A stretch of 58,472 bases of DNA from an uncultured Oscillospiraceae bacterium (GCA_949878425.1 CATLAL010000017.1:1-58472), one strand, 5' to 3'; positions 8,147-17,297 are shown, counted from the stretch's first letter. Numbers and translations: made by a program. Notes: generated by a model from the letters alone, not told the origin.

Positions 8147-9895
8147 TTATATATTGAATACGTTCATCAGCGTCCCGTGGATATCCTGAATCATCTCCGG
8201 CTTGTCCACCTTCGGCGCTCTTGGATCCAGCAGCCACGTCTTGGCGAAGTGGGTCTGCGAAACCTGGAACATGGGCGGCTCCCGGATGGTATCGATTTTC
8301 AGGCAGTAGGGGTTTCGCGGCGCGAAGGCGTCGCCGACAATCTGGCTGTACAGGCTGGGCGGCGTTCCGGCGATGGAGTAGAGCTTGCTCTTCTGGTCCA
8401 TCAGCTGGGGCAGCGATGAGAGCAGCACCCAGGTGTAGGGATGGCGCGGATCGTAGAACACCTCCTCCACCGTGCCAATTTCGATGATCTGCCCGGCGTA
8501 GAGCACTGCCACCCGGTCGGCCACATTGGCGACAACGCCCAGATCGTGGGTAATAAATACAATAGTATAGTGGAACTCCTTCTGGAGGTCCTTGATTAAC
8601 TTGAGAATCTGCGCCTGAATGGTGACATCCAGCGCGGTGGTGGGCTCGTCGCAGATAAGGAGCTTGGGCTGGCAGGAGAGGGCGATGGCAATGACGATGC
8701 GCTGGCGCATGCCGCCGGAATACTGGAAGGGATAGTCGTCAAAGCGGTTTTCCGCGTTGGGAATCCCCACCTTTTTCATCAGCAGGACCGCCCGCCTGCG
8801 GGCCTCCACCTCCGAGACGTCCTGGTGCCGCATGATGATGGAGGTGATCTGGTTGCCAATGGTCAAAATCGGGTTCAGGGACGTCATGGGGTCCTGGAAT
8901 ATGGTGGCCACCCGGCTGCCGCGGATGGAGGTCCAATTGCCGACGCAGTCGAACCGGGCCAGATTCAAAACCAGCTGGCCGTGCAGCTTTTCCGCCGTCT
9001 CATCCAGATACTTGACCCGGAGCACCGCCGTCTCATAGACCCTGTTGAGCTGCGCCTCGTCGCTGAGGTCCACCCCCAGCTCCATGGCCCTGCGAAACGC
9101 GCCGTATATTCCCCGCAGCAGCTTGGGCCACTTGCGCCTGGGATACCGGCTCAGCGAGAGGTAAATCTCCTTGGCCAGGCGCTTGTTCCGCTCCAGGGCC
9201 TCCCAGGGGACCTCCCGGGCGCACTCCCTTTGATACCGGCTCTCCAGCTCCGCCAGGGCCGCGCTGTAGCGGCTGTTGTAGGCGGCGTCGCGCCGCATCG
9301 TCTGCTCGTGCTGGCGGATCAGCCGTTTTTTCCTCTCCTCCAGCTCCTTGAGCTGCGCGGTATAGCCGTCCACCGCCTTGGACAGCTCCCTGCTCCTGGC
9401 CCTGTCCGCTTTGGCGTGAAGGGTCTGCCTCTGGTTGAAGGCCTCGGCCCGGCGGAAAACCAGCTCCTTCTCCTCCGCGTCAAGCCGGGCCGCGGCCTCC
9501 TCACCGAGGGCCAGCCGGTTCTGGCGCTCCTTTTTCAGGTCCAGAATATCCCGGTAGGCCGCCGCGCCCAGTTCCAGCCTGGAGTACCGGTCCAGCCGGG
9601 CCCGGGCCCGCTTGATGATCCGGCTGGCCAGGAGGCCCGCCGGGGCGGTAACATCCATGAGCTCCTCGTCGTTGAAGATCACGTCCCCCTGGTCGATGAA
9701 GCCGTTGTTGTCCAGCATTCCGGCAAAGGTCTTGGTCAGCACGGACTTGCCGCAGCCGGACTCGCCCACGATGGCCAGGGACTCGTCCTCGTAGATATCC
9801 AGTGAGGCGCCCCGGATGGCGGTGAGCACCCGCCCCCGCACCCGGAACTTGACGTGGAGGTCCCGTACGGACAGCAGCACTTTTTTCTCTTCCAT
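8147..9895 (-). CDS. oppD: Oligopeptide ABC transporter ATPase (OppD/DppD-like) with large coiled-coil insertion
   Basis: A 582-residue ATPase, whereas ~330 is usual. Walker A GESGCGKS is at ~44-51. The conserved Q-loop ([12 protein letters not shown]) does not appear until ~330. Between them (about 85-300) is a charged, helix-rich insertion full of Arg/Glu/Leu heptad-like sequence (for example [20 protein letters not shown]), likely a coiled coil. The rest is normal: signature SGGMRQR, Walker [13 protein letters not shown], and the C-terminal motif [14 protein letters not shown] with a Cys (PYCLKI) as in iron-sulfur-type OppD tails. It lies 15 bases after oppC on the same strand. It pairs with OppF to drive import. 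Confidence 0.9.
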   Translation of the reverse strand: MEEKKVLLSVRDLHVKFRVRGRVLTAIRGASLDIYEDESLAIVGESGCGKSVLTKTFAGMLDNNGFIDQGDVIFNDEELMDVTAPAGLLASRIIKRARARLDRYSRLELGAAAYRDILDLKKERQNRLALGEEAAARLDAEEKELVFRRAEAFNQRQTLHAKADRARSRELSKAVDGYTAQLKELEERKKRLIRQHEQTMRRDAAYNSRYSAALAELESRYQRECAREVPWEALERNKRLAKEIYLSLSRYPRRKWPKLLRGIYGAFRRAMELGVDLSDEAQLNRVYETAVLRVKYLDETAEKLHGQLVLNLARFDCVGNWTSIRGSRVATIFQDPMTSLNPILTIGNQITSIIMRHQDVSEVEARRRAVLLMKKVGIPNAENRFDDYPFQYSGGMRQRIVIAIALSCQPKLLICDEPTTALDVTIQAQILKLIKDLQKEFHYTIVFITHDLGVVANVADRVAVLYAGQIIEIGTVEEVFYDPRHPYTWVLLSSLPQLMDQKSKLYSIAGTPPSLYSQIVGDAFAPRNPYCLKIDTIREPPMFQVSQTHFAKTWLLDPRAPKVDKPEMIQDIHGTLMNVFNI

Positions 9896-9910
9896 ATCGC
9901 CGCCCCCTTT

Positions 9911-10906
9911 TTACAGCATGTGGGTCCGCGGGTCCGCCGCGTCGCCCAGTCCCTGTCCCACCAGAAACAGAATAATGGAGATAAACGCGCTGAGCAGCAC
10001 CGGACACCAGAACTCCCACTCCCAACCGGGCACGGTCAGCGCGCCCTGGGCGGTGTTCACAATTTTGCCCAGCGTATTCTCGGAGATGCCTAGGCCGATA
10101 TAGCTTAAAAACGCCTCCGTGCCGATGCATCCCGGAATGGACGTGGCCACCATTGTCACAATGAACGATATCATATAGGGGAGGATGTTTCTGGTCGCAA
10201 TATGGAACGTGGAGGTTCCCAGACATTTAGACGCCAGATTGTACTCTCTGTCCCGAATGATAATGACCTGGGTGCGCAGAGAATAGGCAATGCTGATCCA
10301 CCCCGTGATGCACATAGCGAAAACGAGCGTCTTGAAGCTGGGCGAGAACGTGAGCACCATGACGGACGTCACAAGGGTTCCCGGGACAACGGAGATCACA
10401 TTGCGGATTTCGTTCATAACCACATCGACCCGCTTGGCAAACCCCCACAGCGCTCCGACTACGACGCCTACGGTATAGTTAATGGCCGTGCAGAGAATCG
10501 CGATGGAGATGGAGATGCGGGCGCCGTTCCAAATCGCGTCAAAGGTTGGTTGGCCGGATTCTCCGGTTCCAAATATCCACCGGAGGTGAAAGCCGAATTT
10601 CTGGATAGCGGCGGCGGGCGTGAGATGCTTGGCCGCCGCGTCCATCAGGTTCTCAAATTTGTCATAGGTATAGAACATCGGATAAATGTAAGTAAACGCC
10701 AGCACCACCACAAGCAGCGCAAGGGCGATCACATTCAGCCTCTTGGACAGGAACACGCGCCCCACCGACCTCCAATAGGAGTACCGCGGGGCCACGATCT
10801 TCTCAACCGCGGAGGTATCCTGGGGGACTCGGGCAAAGAGCTCCTCGTCTGTTAGGCCGGTGCCGCTCAAATCGATGCAAGTCTTTTTCTCCGCCATTTT
10901 TCTCAC
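9911..10906 (-). CDS. oppC: Oligopeptide ABC transporter permease (OppC/DppC-like)
   Basis: A 331-residue inner-membrane permease. It has the N-terminal OppC-type segment (VEKIVAPRYSYWRSVGRVFL), a first helix at ~60-80, an extracytoplasmic stretch containing the family hallmark GTGESGQPTFDAIWNGARIS (~118-137), then five helices. The coupling-loop sequence for the ATPase is around YNLASKCLGTSTFHIATRNI. It overlaps the end of oppB by four bases (ATGA), indicating translational coupling. It forms the channel with OppB. Confidence 0.92.
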   Translation of the reverse strand: MRKMAEKKTCIDLSGTGLTDEELFARVPQDTSAVEKIVAPRYSYWRSVGRVFLSKRLNVIALALLVVVLAFTYIYPMFYTYDKFENLMDAAAKHLTPAAAIQKFGFHLRWIFGTGESGQPTFDAIWNGARISISIAILCTAINYTVGVVVGALWGFAKRVDVVMNEIRNVISVVPGTLVTSVMVLTFSPSFKTLVFAMCITGWISIAYSLRTQVIIIRDREYNLASKCLGTSTFHIATRNILPYMISFIVTMVATSIPGCIGTEAFLSYIGLGISENTLGKIVNTAQGALTVPGWEWEFWCPVLLSAFISIILFLVGQGLGDAADPRTHML

Positions 10907-12474
10907 CTCGCCTTGGCCGTATAGGAGATCCGCGGGTCCATAATCGACATGGTGATGTCGCCCAGAATAGAGGAAATAATGGACAGCGCACCATAGAAAA
11001 ACGCTACGCCCACGATAACGGAGTTATCATAGGCCCCGATGGCCTGGACGAGCAGCCCGCCAACGCCAGGGACCGTATAGATATTCTCCATCATAATGGA
11101 GCCGGAAAGGGCCATTATGATCGTGCCTGGAATTCCGTGCGTGATGGGGATCGCCGCGTTTTTGAAAATATGCTTGGTAAAGATTTCAAACTCGCTGAGC
11201 CCCTCCGCCCGGGCGAACTTTGCGTAGTCGGAGTTCATCTGATCCACCATATAGCGGCGCATCCACTTCATCTGCCCGGAAACGGCGGATATGGTACTGA
11301 CAAGCACAGGCGTAAAATACATGGCTATGCTGGGATTTTCCAAAGAAAATACAGTTGGGATGCCCAGCTTTGTCGCGATTGCCTTGAACATGAAAAAGTA
11401 GGAGAGGGAGGGGACCGCTATCATAAAGATCACATACGCGTTCCCCAGATTGTCCACCCAGGTATCCTTCTTTTTTGCCATCAGGATGCCCAGCGGAAGG
11501 CCCAGCGCGTAGGTAAGGCAGGAGGCGATAATGCTGATGATAAAGGAGTAGTAAATTTTGGAATGACTCTTTTTTACAAGGGATACATTTGTATAGTCGT
11601 CGGAATAGCGGTCCTGATAAACCAGGTTCATTTCCCGCGAGCCCGCGGAATAGGTGGCCGTATGCAGGTCGTCCGCGCTGATTTCGTTCAGGCCCGACGG
11701 GTAATACGTCATAGACTGGACGTAGGCCCCCTGGGACTGCGTCATGGTCTGAAACACGTCCACCCCTTTGTTGACGCTGAACGACGTTCCCAAGGTCAGC
11801 TTGACAAAATTCTGGTGAATAAACGGGAATTTATCGTCAAAATACAGCAAATATTTGTGAAAGGTCCCGTTGCCAATAATGGCCGGCGAAAATTTCTCCC
11901 CTCCATATACCGGGTCGTACAGGGTGAAGGTCAATCCCCGCTCCCCAATGTCCTCCTCAACGTAGTGAATGTTGTCAAACGTCAAAAGGCTCGTGAAAAA
12001 CCCGACCACCCGCGTAAGCGTCGGCGTATTGAGGCTGGCAAAAAGCGACTGCCCGCCGCCGTTTGCCACCCTGTTGGGTGACGCCATCACCGCGTCCAGC
12101 CGGGTCACCGTATAGCCCTGAGAGGAATAGTAGTCTGTAAACTGCTGAACGTATTTTTTTACCTCATCGCTGTCCTTCTCCGGCGTCCTTCCGATGGTGG
12201 CGATCCTTGCCTTAAGGTCCTCGTCAAGCTCCCCGCTGGCGACCAGCTCGTTGAGATAGTCGTTGTAGCTGACAAGATCCAAATAGCCGTACTTCTCCCA
12301 AACCGTATACATGTAGTTTGTCCGCTGATTGTTGGCCAGCTTCTGGTACTGCTCATCCTCAGCGAAAATGAGCGTCTTATCAAGCAGAACGAACAGCAGC
12401 AGCATAATAATGGAGACCGCAACCGCTACGGAGACGCATCCCCGCAGCAATCGCCTGAAAAAATAGTTTACCAT
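10903..12474 (-). CDS. oppB: Oligopeptide ABC transporter permease (OppB/DppB-like), long form
   Basis: A 523-residue permease. Helix 1 is at ~10-32. It is followed by an extracytoplasmic region of ~270 residues, much larger than in enteric OppB (~306 residues in total), as in many Gram-positive peptide transporters. The conserved permease core starts at ~310 and includes SDYAKFARAEGLSEFEIFTK (coupling loop) and the C-terminal segment SIMMENIYTVPGVGGLLVQA. It is separated from the binding-protein gene by ~200 bases containing a hairpin, and is coupled to oppC by a 4-base overlap. Confidence 0.92.
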   Translation of the reverse strand: MVNYFFRRLLRGCVSVAVAVSIIMLLLFVLLDKTLIFAEDEQYQKLANNQRTNYMYTVWEKYGYLDLVSYNDYLNELVASGELDEDLKARIATIGRTPEKDSDEVKKYVQQFTDYYSSQGYTVTRLDAVMASPNRVANGGGQSLFASLNTPTLTRVVGFFTSLLTFDNIHYVEEDIGERGLTFTLYDPVYGGEKFSPAIIGNGTFHKYLLYFDDKFPFIHQNFVKLTLGTSFSVNKGVDVFQTMTQSQGAYVQSMTYYPSGLNEISADDLHTATYSAGSREMNLVYQDRYSDDYTNVSLVKKSHSKIYYSFIISIIASCLTYALGLPLGILMAKKKDTWVDNLGNAYVIFMIAVPSLSYFFMFKAIATKLGIPTVFSLENPSIAMYFTPVLVSTISAVSGQMKWMRRYMVDQMNSDYAKFARAEGLSEFEIFTKHIFKNAAIPITHGIPGTIIMALSGSIMMENIYTVPGVGGLLVQAIGAYDNSVIVGVAFFYGALSIISSILGDITMSIMDPRISYTAKAR

Positions 12475-12518
12475 CCTCTAACCCCCCTCGTCTTCCCTAT
12501 TCCCTATTGATGGACAGA

Positions 12519-12538
12519 GCGGGGAGCAGACTCCCCGC
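12519..12538. other. Hairpin between binding-protein and permease genes
   Basis: An 8-bp perfect stem GCGGGGAG/CTCCCCGC with a 4-base loop, without a T-tract. Such intercistronic hairpins often protect the 3' end of the binding-protein message and lower downstream expression. I see no promoter in the 201-base gap (12475-12675), so oppB is probably read from upstream. Confidence 0.5.
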
Positions 12539-12675
12539 CCTATCCACATTAAACCGGAAGTTCATTAGAGCGTTTCATAAAGGTACTTAACGTGCCGGCG
12601 CGCCGAACCGGGCGGGCCTGACCGCTGGAAGAAAGAGGTCCGGACGACAGGCTCGGGGGCGTCTGACGCGCGGGA

Positions 12676-14859
12676 TTACCACAGTCCCAGCCGCAGCGTC
12701 ATAAGGCCGTCGCCATAGGGCAGAAGGCCCTCCAAATAGCACTGCGGGTCACCGTAGTCCGAGCCGATTCCGCTCAGGCCGCCCATGTCCTCGTTGATCT
12801 CGGCGCCGCAGCTGGCGGTGTTCAGGACGTTTACATACTCGGTACTGTCGTTGATGGGCAGATTGTCCACGCGGACCAGATTGCCCAGCGCCTCCTCCAT
12901 ACAGACCTTTACCACATGTCCCTGGCTCTGGCTGACCTCGTTGTACGTTATCGTCGGATAATCAATCACGATCGGATGCTCCTGATCCACCGTATAGCCA
13001 ATGGCCGCCAGCTCCTCGACGGCAATCGCCATCTCCTCGGCCGCCAGCTCGGGATTATACCAGGCGTCCCAGCCGTCCGACGTCTCGTTCTCCGCATCCC
13101 AGACCGTCACCGGGAAGCCGTCCGCATCCAGCTGCGCCTGAACAATTTCGCCGTACCAGGTGCCCTTGGCAAATGTAGTCGGGACTCCGTTGATGTCAAT
13201 GACCGTATCCTCCTGGAGCATGGAAAAATCTCCCGGGGTCAGGGTGTTGCGGATATTGACGTCCTTTAAGTCCTCGCCCAGGCTGATGGACAGATAGGTC
13301 GAGCGGTCAATTGAGTAGGCCAGCGCGCGCCGGAAATGCACATTTTGGAATGCCGCGACGCTGACCGCCTTCTCCTCCTCCGTTTTCTGGGACGGGACGG
13401 CGCCATCCGCGACATTGGCGTAGGTCTGCCGGTGCAGATTGAACCACAGCGTAATGGTAGCGCGCCCCACCTCGCTCAGGATTCCGTATTTATCAAAGTC
13501 GCCGTTGGCCTTCGCGGTCTCCAGATTCGCGGTGTTCAGGGTCAGTCCAATCACCGCGCCGCTCATGAAGTTGGTGTAGGTCCTGGTGATATCGCCGCCG
13601 GAGTCATAGATCACGTTGATTTCCTTGAGCGCCACATTGTCGCCCTTCCAATACTCCTTATTGAGCACAAAATTAATGGAGTTCTTCTCAGTCACATTGG
13701 TGCAGATAAACTGTCCGCAGTAGGCAATGTGGTTCTGGTCAACGCCATAGGTATAGCCCGCTCCGGAGGAGGCCTCCGTGAACTCGGCTACCCCGAACGC
13801 GCCTCCCTGGGAGAGGAAGTAGCTTCTGCACAGCGGGACAAACTCGTTGCTCACCATCATGCTCATAAAGTACGGCGTGGGGCTGACGAGGGTGTATTCC
13901 AGCGTGTACTTGTCAACCGCCTTGACGCCCACTGTATCAAAGTCAACCGTCTCCCCCAACCTGTATTCGAGCATGCCCGCAATATAGGTATCCAACTTAG
14001 ACGGCCTCTGGAGGTCGCCGCAGTGCTGCGCCGCGGCCACCCAGTCGTCTGCCGTTATTTCCGCGACGATACGGCCCTGAGAGTCTACCCAGTTGAGCCC
14101 CTCGCGAATATGGATGGTATAGGTCAGGCCGTCGTCAGAAACCTCATAGCCCGTCGCCAGGCAGGGGTCCAGATCCCCCTCGGGGTTGTAGGAAAAGAGG
14201 TACTCAAAGGTAGGACGGACCAGAATCTGGTCATTTCCATTGGCGGACGCATGGATATCCCAGGTTGTCGGCACAACGGTAAACACCCGGTCGTAGCTGT
14301 CGTCAAAGGTATAGCCCTTTTCCGTAAGATACTCCACCGCTTTCTCCGCGTAGGTTCCCGTTCCCATCAGCTCTTTCCAAAGGGCGGTCAGGTACAGATG
14401 ATCCTCGGCGGTAATGATCTCATTGGTGAGGACCGCCTGGCTGTAGTCGGTCATGCCGCCGCGCCAGGAGGCGTATCCGCCCGTACGGTACACCGACCTG
14501 GTCATCTGCCATGTCGCCGCGTTGGCATAGATCGGCGTGCCGCCGGCGGCCTCCAGGGCCTTGGCCTCGGCCACGGCCAGCAGGGCGTGCCGCTCAGAGA
14601 CGGTGGAGGCCTCCATGGCCTTCTGATAGGCCTCGTAGAACTCGCCGTAGGCGTTGAAATAGATGTCCTCGTCGGTATCGGCAACCACGAAGGCCGGCTC
14701 ATCCGGCTCATTGGCTCCGTCGGAGGGATTGCTTGTCACGGGAGGCGTGTCAGGGTCCGACGTCTCGCCATCGCTGTCGCTGCCGCAGGCTGCCAGAGAG
14801 GCCGTCATCAGCAGGCAGAGTACCAGAGCCGTCAATCTCTTCAACCATTCTCTCTTCAT
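12676..14859 (-). CDS. oppA: Peptide-type ABC transporter substrate-binding lipoprotein (SBP family 5)
   Basis: A 727-residue lipoprotein. The signal peptide ends in lipobox LAAC with the lipidated Cys at 25, followed by an Asp/Ser/Pro-rich linker. The remainder matches family-5 extracellular solute-binding proteins, including the pattern FEYLFSYNPEGDLDPCLATG, then YTIHIREGLNWVDSQG and the late HFRRALAYSIDRSTYLS. Start 14859 is chosen because AGGAGA sits 5 bases upstream and the lipoprotein signal begins there; a longer frame to 15081 lacks both. The protein ends at GSDYGDPQCYLEGLLPYGDG plus about nine residues. Some relatives stop here and others continue, so a mild C-terminal truncation cannot be excluded. 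No promoter is visible in the 242 bases up to the chaperone gene. Substrate is unknown. Confidence 0.88.
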   Translation of the reverse strand: MKREWLKRLTALVLCLLMTASLAACGSDSDGETSDPDTPPVTSNPSDGANEPDEPAFVVADTDEDIYFNAYGEFYEAYQKAMEASTVSERHALLAVAEAKALEAAGGTPIYANAATWQMTRSVYRTGGYASWRGGMTDYSQAVLTNEIITAEDHLYLTALWKELMGTGTYAEKAVEYLTEKGYTFDDSYDRVFTVVPTTWDIHASANGNDQILVRPTFEYLFSYNPEGDLDPCLATGYEVSDDGLTYTIHIREGLNWVDSQGRIVAEITADDWVAAAQHCGDLQRPSKLDTYIAGMLEYRLGETVDFDTVGVKAVDKYTLEYTLVSPTPYFMSMMVSNEFVPLCRSYFLSQGGAFGVAEFTEASSGAGYTYGVDQNHIAYCGQFICTNVTEKNSINFVLNKEYWKGDNVALKEINVIYDSGGDITRTYTNFMSGAVIGLTLNTANLETAKANGDFDKYGILSEVGRATITLWFNLHRQTYANVADGAVPSQKTEEEKAVSVAAFQNVHFRRALAYSIDRSTYLSISLGEDLKDVNIRNTLTPGDFSMLQEDTVIDINGVPTTFAKGTWYGEIVQAQLDADGFPVTVWDAENETSDGWDAWYNPELAAEEMAIAVEELAAIGYTVDQEHPIVIDYPTITYNEVSQSQGHVVKVCMEEALGNLVRVDNLPINDSTEYVNVLNTASCGAEINEDMGGLSGIGSDYGDPQCYLEGLLPYGDGLMTLRLGLW

Positions 14860-15101
14860 GTCGCTCTCCTTTTTATCGGTTTGTCTGTAGGTACGCCACG
14901 TTCCGTGGCCATACGACCGCGGGAACCTCCGGCAGATGCTGCGGGCGGGCAGCCTCGCCGCTCTGTGCCAGGCCGCCCTTGACGCATTCCGACCTGTCCG
15001 GACACAGCTCCGAACAAAACGCCTGACTCCACTTGCCGCAGGCGGATTGCTCGCCGGGAAGAGAGCTCTGTGCCGCTGCACCCGGCGCGTTCTTCGCCGG
15101 T

Positions 15102-15311
15102 TTACTGGATCTCCAGGACCTCGAATTTGGCCGCTTCCAGGGTGCTCTTGAGCACGTCGTCGGAGACAGCGCTCTTCAGAGTAACCTTCACAATGCCGGT
15201 CTCGTGGCTGGCCTCGGCGGCCTCCACCTCGGCCAGGGCCTCCATGGCTCTCTTGGCGCGGCCCTCGCAGCCGCCGCAGTGAATGCCGTTAACCTTAATC
15301 GTCTTTTCCAT
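15102..15311 (-). CDS. copZ: Copper chaperone, HMA domain (second CopZ-like copy)
   Basis: A 69-residue heavy-metal-associated domain with metal motif GIHCGGC (Cys ~12 and 15). It is very similar to the chaperone at 2416 (both have HCGGC, EALxEVExAEASHETGIV and a closing KFxVL). The ribosome site AGGAGG is ~7 bases before the ATG. It lies 95 bases after csoR in the same direction and should be derepressed with it when Cu(I) rises. The paralogue at the other end of the locus suggests duplication within the cluster. Confidence 0.85.
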   Translation of the reverse strand: MEKTIKVNGIHCGGCEGRAKRAMEALAEVEAAEASHETGIVKVTLKSAVSDDVLKSTLEAAKFEVLEIQ

Positions 15312-15406
15312 GCTTTATGTCCTCCTAAAATGAAAATATTTATCCCCGGGCCTCCCCAACCGAACCGTTTGGTCCTGGGACATTTCACACAATATTCCGC
15401 CCCGCC

Positions 15407-15814
15407 TTACCGCATCATCTTTTGCAGGGTCGAGATCAGCTCGTCCACCACCTCGTCCTTGCCCTCCTTGATATCGGTTGACACACAGGTGCGGATATGG
15501 TTGGCCAGCAACTCCTTGCTGAAGGCGTTGACCGCCGCTGTCACAGCTGAGGCCTGGATCAGGATGTCGGGGCAGTACGCGCCCCGCTCCACCATGCCGC
15601 GGATGCCGCGGACCTGGCCCTCGATCCGGTTGAGCCGGTTAATCAGACTCCGGTACTCCACGCTGGAGCGGTGCTTGGTTCTGGAAGAGCAGCATCCGCA
15701 GAACTGCTCTTCGCCGTCAGCGGCCGCCTGAGGCGCGCAGGTGCAGGCAATTTCGCCGCCGATGTCCTCCGTGGTCTCCTGAATACGCTCCTCCGCGCTT
15801 GTCTGTTCCTTCAT
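15407..15814 (-). CDS. csoR: Copper-sensing transcriptional repressor CsoR with Cys-rich N-terminal extension
   Basis: A 135-residue CsoR/RcnR-family repressor. The core holds RLNRIEGQVRGIRGMVERG and the Cu(I) ligand set typical of CsoR: Cys in AYCPD, then His and Cys in LLANHIRTC. Copper binding releases DNA. The first ~50 residues are an extension with CTC and FCGCC motifs that ordinary CsoR proteins (~90-105 residues) lack. Whether this binds metal is unknown. It is first in the leftward operon behind a promoter carrying two operator-like palindromes, so it is autoregulated. The matching operator before copA links both transcripts. Confidence 0.92.
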   Translation of the reverse strand: MKEQTSAEERIQETTEDIGGEIACTCAPQAAADGEEQFCGCCSSRTKHRSSVEYRSLINRLNRIEGQVRGIRGMVERGAYCPDILIQASAVTAAVNAFSKELLANHIRTCVSTDIKEGKDEVVDELISTLQKMMR

Positions 15815-16056
15815 GTCGTCACCTTTTTCGATATAGAGTAGTAGTTATTAGCGCCCCTCTCCAAGGGCCTGTGCTGTTCTGCCGCAAATGCTGCCGGCTG
15901 CGTTGGCCGCAGGCTCCGCCAGACGCACAGCTACAGCATACCATAAAAGGGACGCAAAGTCACACACATGATCGAAATTTGACGGGAGCTCTATACGCGG
16001 CGCCGGAAATCTGGTACCGGGCGTCCTGCCCTATTTATTTTGCCGGTCCGTCCGCT

Positions 16057-16109
16057 ATACCCCGTCCGGGTATGTTCAATATAGTATACCCCCGACAGGT
16101 ATTTGTCAA
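16057..16109 (-). promoter_or_regulatory. csoR promoter with two CsoR-type operators
   Basis: Leftward promoter: -35 TTGACA (16104-16109), 17-bp spacer, -10 TACTAT (16081-16086). One operator-like palindrome, ATACCCCCGACAGGTAT (16086-16102), fills the spacer exactly as at copA. A second, ATACCCCGTCCGGGTAT (16057-16073), lies just downstream of the -10, near the transcription start. Two sites suggest tighter or cooperative repression than at copA. Confidence 0.85.
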
Positions 16110-16448
16110 TACTCTTTAGTCGATTTCCTGAAAATTTTGTCGAAATTGTAAATTTTTTTGCGGCCGCGGCTGTTTTCTGCGCCGCAGCTCCGCCCATTTC
16201 CTGATATCGCTCCTGGAATTTGCCGTTTTCACAAAAATTTTGGAGGTTTTCTCCAAAAAACAGGTGTTCAAAACAGAACGGATTTTTGCTCGCGTTATCC
16301 GGGAAAACCGCCGAAGCCCTTTGGGCCCTTTGTCACTTTTCAGACAAGCCCTAAACAGGCTCCTAGGAATCCAAAGGCCGTCATGTCAGATAGGCACAAC
16401 ATCACCAAAGCTGCGCAGCTGAAGTTTGTATAAGTTTACGAAAATATC
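16110..16448. other. Intergenic region, no gene seen
   Basis: The 339 bases between the divergent csoR and PRTase-like promoters contain no frame with a ribosome site and no RNA gene that I recognise. Confidence 0.4.
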
Positions 16449-16477
16449 TGGACAGGGAGGCCGGAGTGTGATATAAT
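16449..16477 (+). promoter_or_regulatory. Sigma-A promoter of PRTase-like gene
   Basis: -35 TGGACA (16449-16454), 17-bp spacer, -10 TATAAT (16472-16477). The ~100-base leader contains an imperfect hairpin around 16499-16530 (CCGG…TCTCCG/CGGAGA…CCGG) before the ribosome site AAAGGAGG. Confidence 0.7.
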
Positions 16478-16579
16478 AAAGAAGTTATAAAGAGTCTGCC
16501 CGGAATCTCCGTACCTGCGGAGACGCCGGGCGGGCGCTGAAAAAGCGCAACCCATCCCCGAAAAAAAGGAGGTAAGCTC

Positions 16580-17218
16580 ATGGAACTCAAGTTCTTCAAA
16601 ATCCCCGTGTGCGTGGGAGATGTGACGCTGCGGGTGGCGCAGGGCCATTTTGCCACCAGGAACAGCCACACCAATTACTTTATTGATGTGACAAACCAAC
16701 AGTCCTGCCTGCGGGAGGCGGAGGCGGTGGCTCAGCAGCTGGCTCAAAAGAGTCTGGCCTACACCATGGTGGACACCATCCTGTGTATGGACGGCACCCG
16801 GGTAATCGGCGCCTGCCTGGCCCGGCAGCTGACCCAGGGGGGCTACCGCTCCATCAACGCCGGTAGGGAGATCTACCTGCTCCGGGAGAACCTCAGCTCC
16901 AACGGGCAGCTCATCTTCCGGGATAACGCCCGCTTTATGCTGGAGGGAAAGAACGTGCTGATTCTGCTGGCCTCCATCACCACGGGCGGCACGGTGGAGA
17001 AGGGGATGCGGTGCGTCCGGTATTACGGCGGCAAGGTGGCGGGCGTGGCCTCCATCTACAGCCACCTGGGTGAGGTGGGCGGCATGCCAGTGGTGTCCCT
17101 CTTCAACACCGGAGACCTCCCGGGCTACGCCAGCTACTCGCCAGAGGCGTGCCCCCTGTGCAGGCAGGGCCTGGAGGTGGACGCCGTGGTGGATACATAC
17201 GGCTACTCTAAGCTGTGA
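16580..17218 (+). CDS. Orotate-phosphoribosyltransferase-like (type I PRTase) protein
   Basis: A 212-residue soluble protein with a type I phosphoribosyltransferase fold. The hydrophobic strand plus loop VLILLASITTGGTVEKGMRC (~133-152) is in the position of the PRPP-binding loop, but it is ASITTGG instead of the canonical acidic (D/E)D(V/I)xTTGG, so PRPP binding may be altered. A CPLCRQG motif near the C-terminus (~193-199) could bind metal. True OPRTases (PyrE) keep the acidic pair, so a pyrE name is not justified. It is monocistronic: its own promoter is upstream and a strong hairpin terminator follows. Confidence 0.65.
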   Translation: MELKFFKIPVCVGDVTLRVAQGHFATRNSHTNYFIDVTNQQSCLREAEAVAQQLAQKSLAYTMVDTILCMDGTRVIGACLARQLTQGGYRSINAGREIYLLRENLSSNGQLIFRDNARFMLEGKNVLILLASITTGGTVEKGMRCVRYYGGKVAGVASIYSHLGEVGGMPVVSLFNTGDLPGYASYSPEACPLCRQGLEVDAVVDTYGYSKL

Positions 17219-17266
17219 TGCGTATCCCTTGCGCCTGAATCGTTGAATCTCTGCCCATGCTGAAGG

Positions 17267-17296
17267 GGCCCTGTACGCCTTGCTGCGTACAGGGCC
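17267..17296. terminator. Strong hairpin between convergent genes
   Basis: A perfect 12-bp stem (GGCCCTGTACGC at 17267-17278 with GCGTACAGGGCC at 17285-17296) and a 6-base loop, placed between the converging ends of the PRTase-like gene and the membrane-protein gene. T-tracts are short on both sides, but position and stability favour bidirectional termination. Confidence 0.65.
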
Positions 17297-17297
17297 T

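Noticed and set aside
14860..15101. A frame between the chaperone and oppA containing several Cys (CGKWSQAFCSELCPDRSEC)
   Set aside because: It looks tempting as a small metal-binding peptide in a copper operon, but I found no start codon or ribosome site in this frame and it would require frameshifting from the chaperone gene.
16580..17218. Calling the PRTase-like gene pyrE
   Set aside because: The PRPP loop lacks the acidic pair of true orotate phosphoribosyltransferases and no pyrimidine genes are adjacent.
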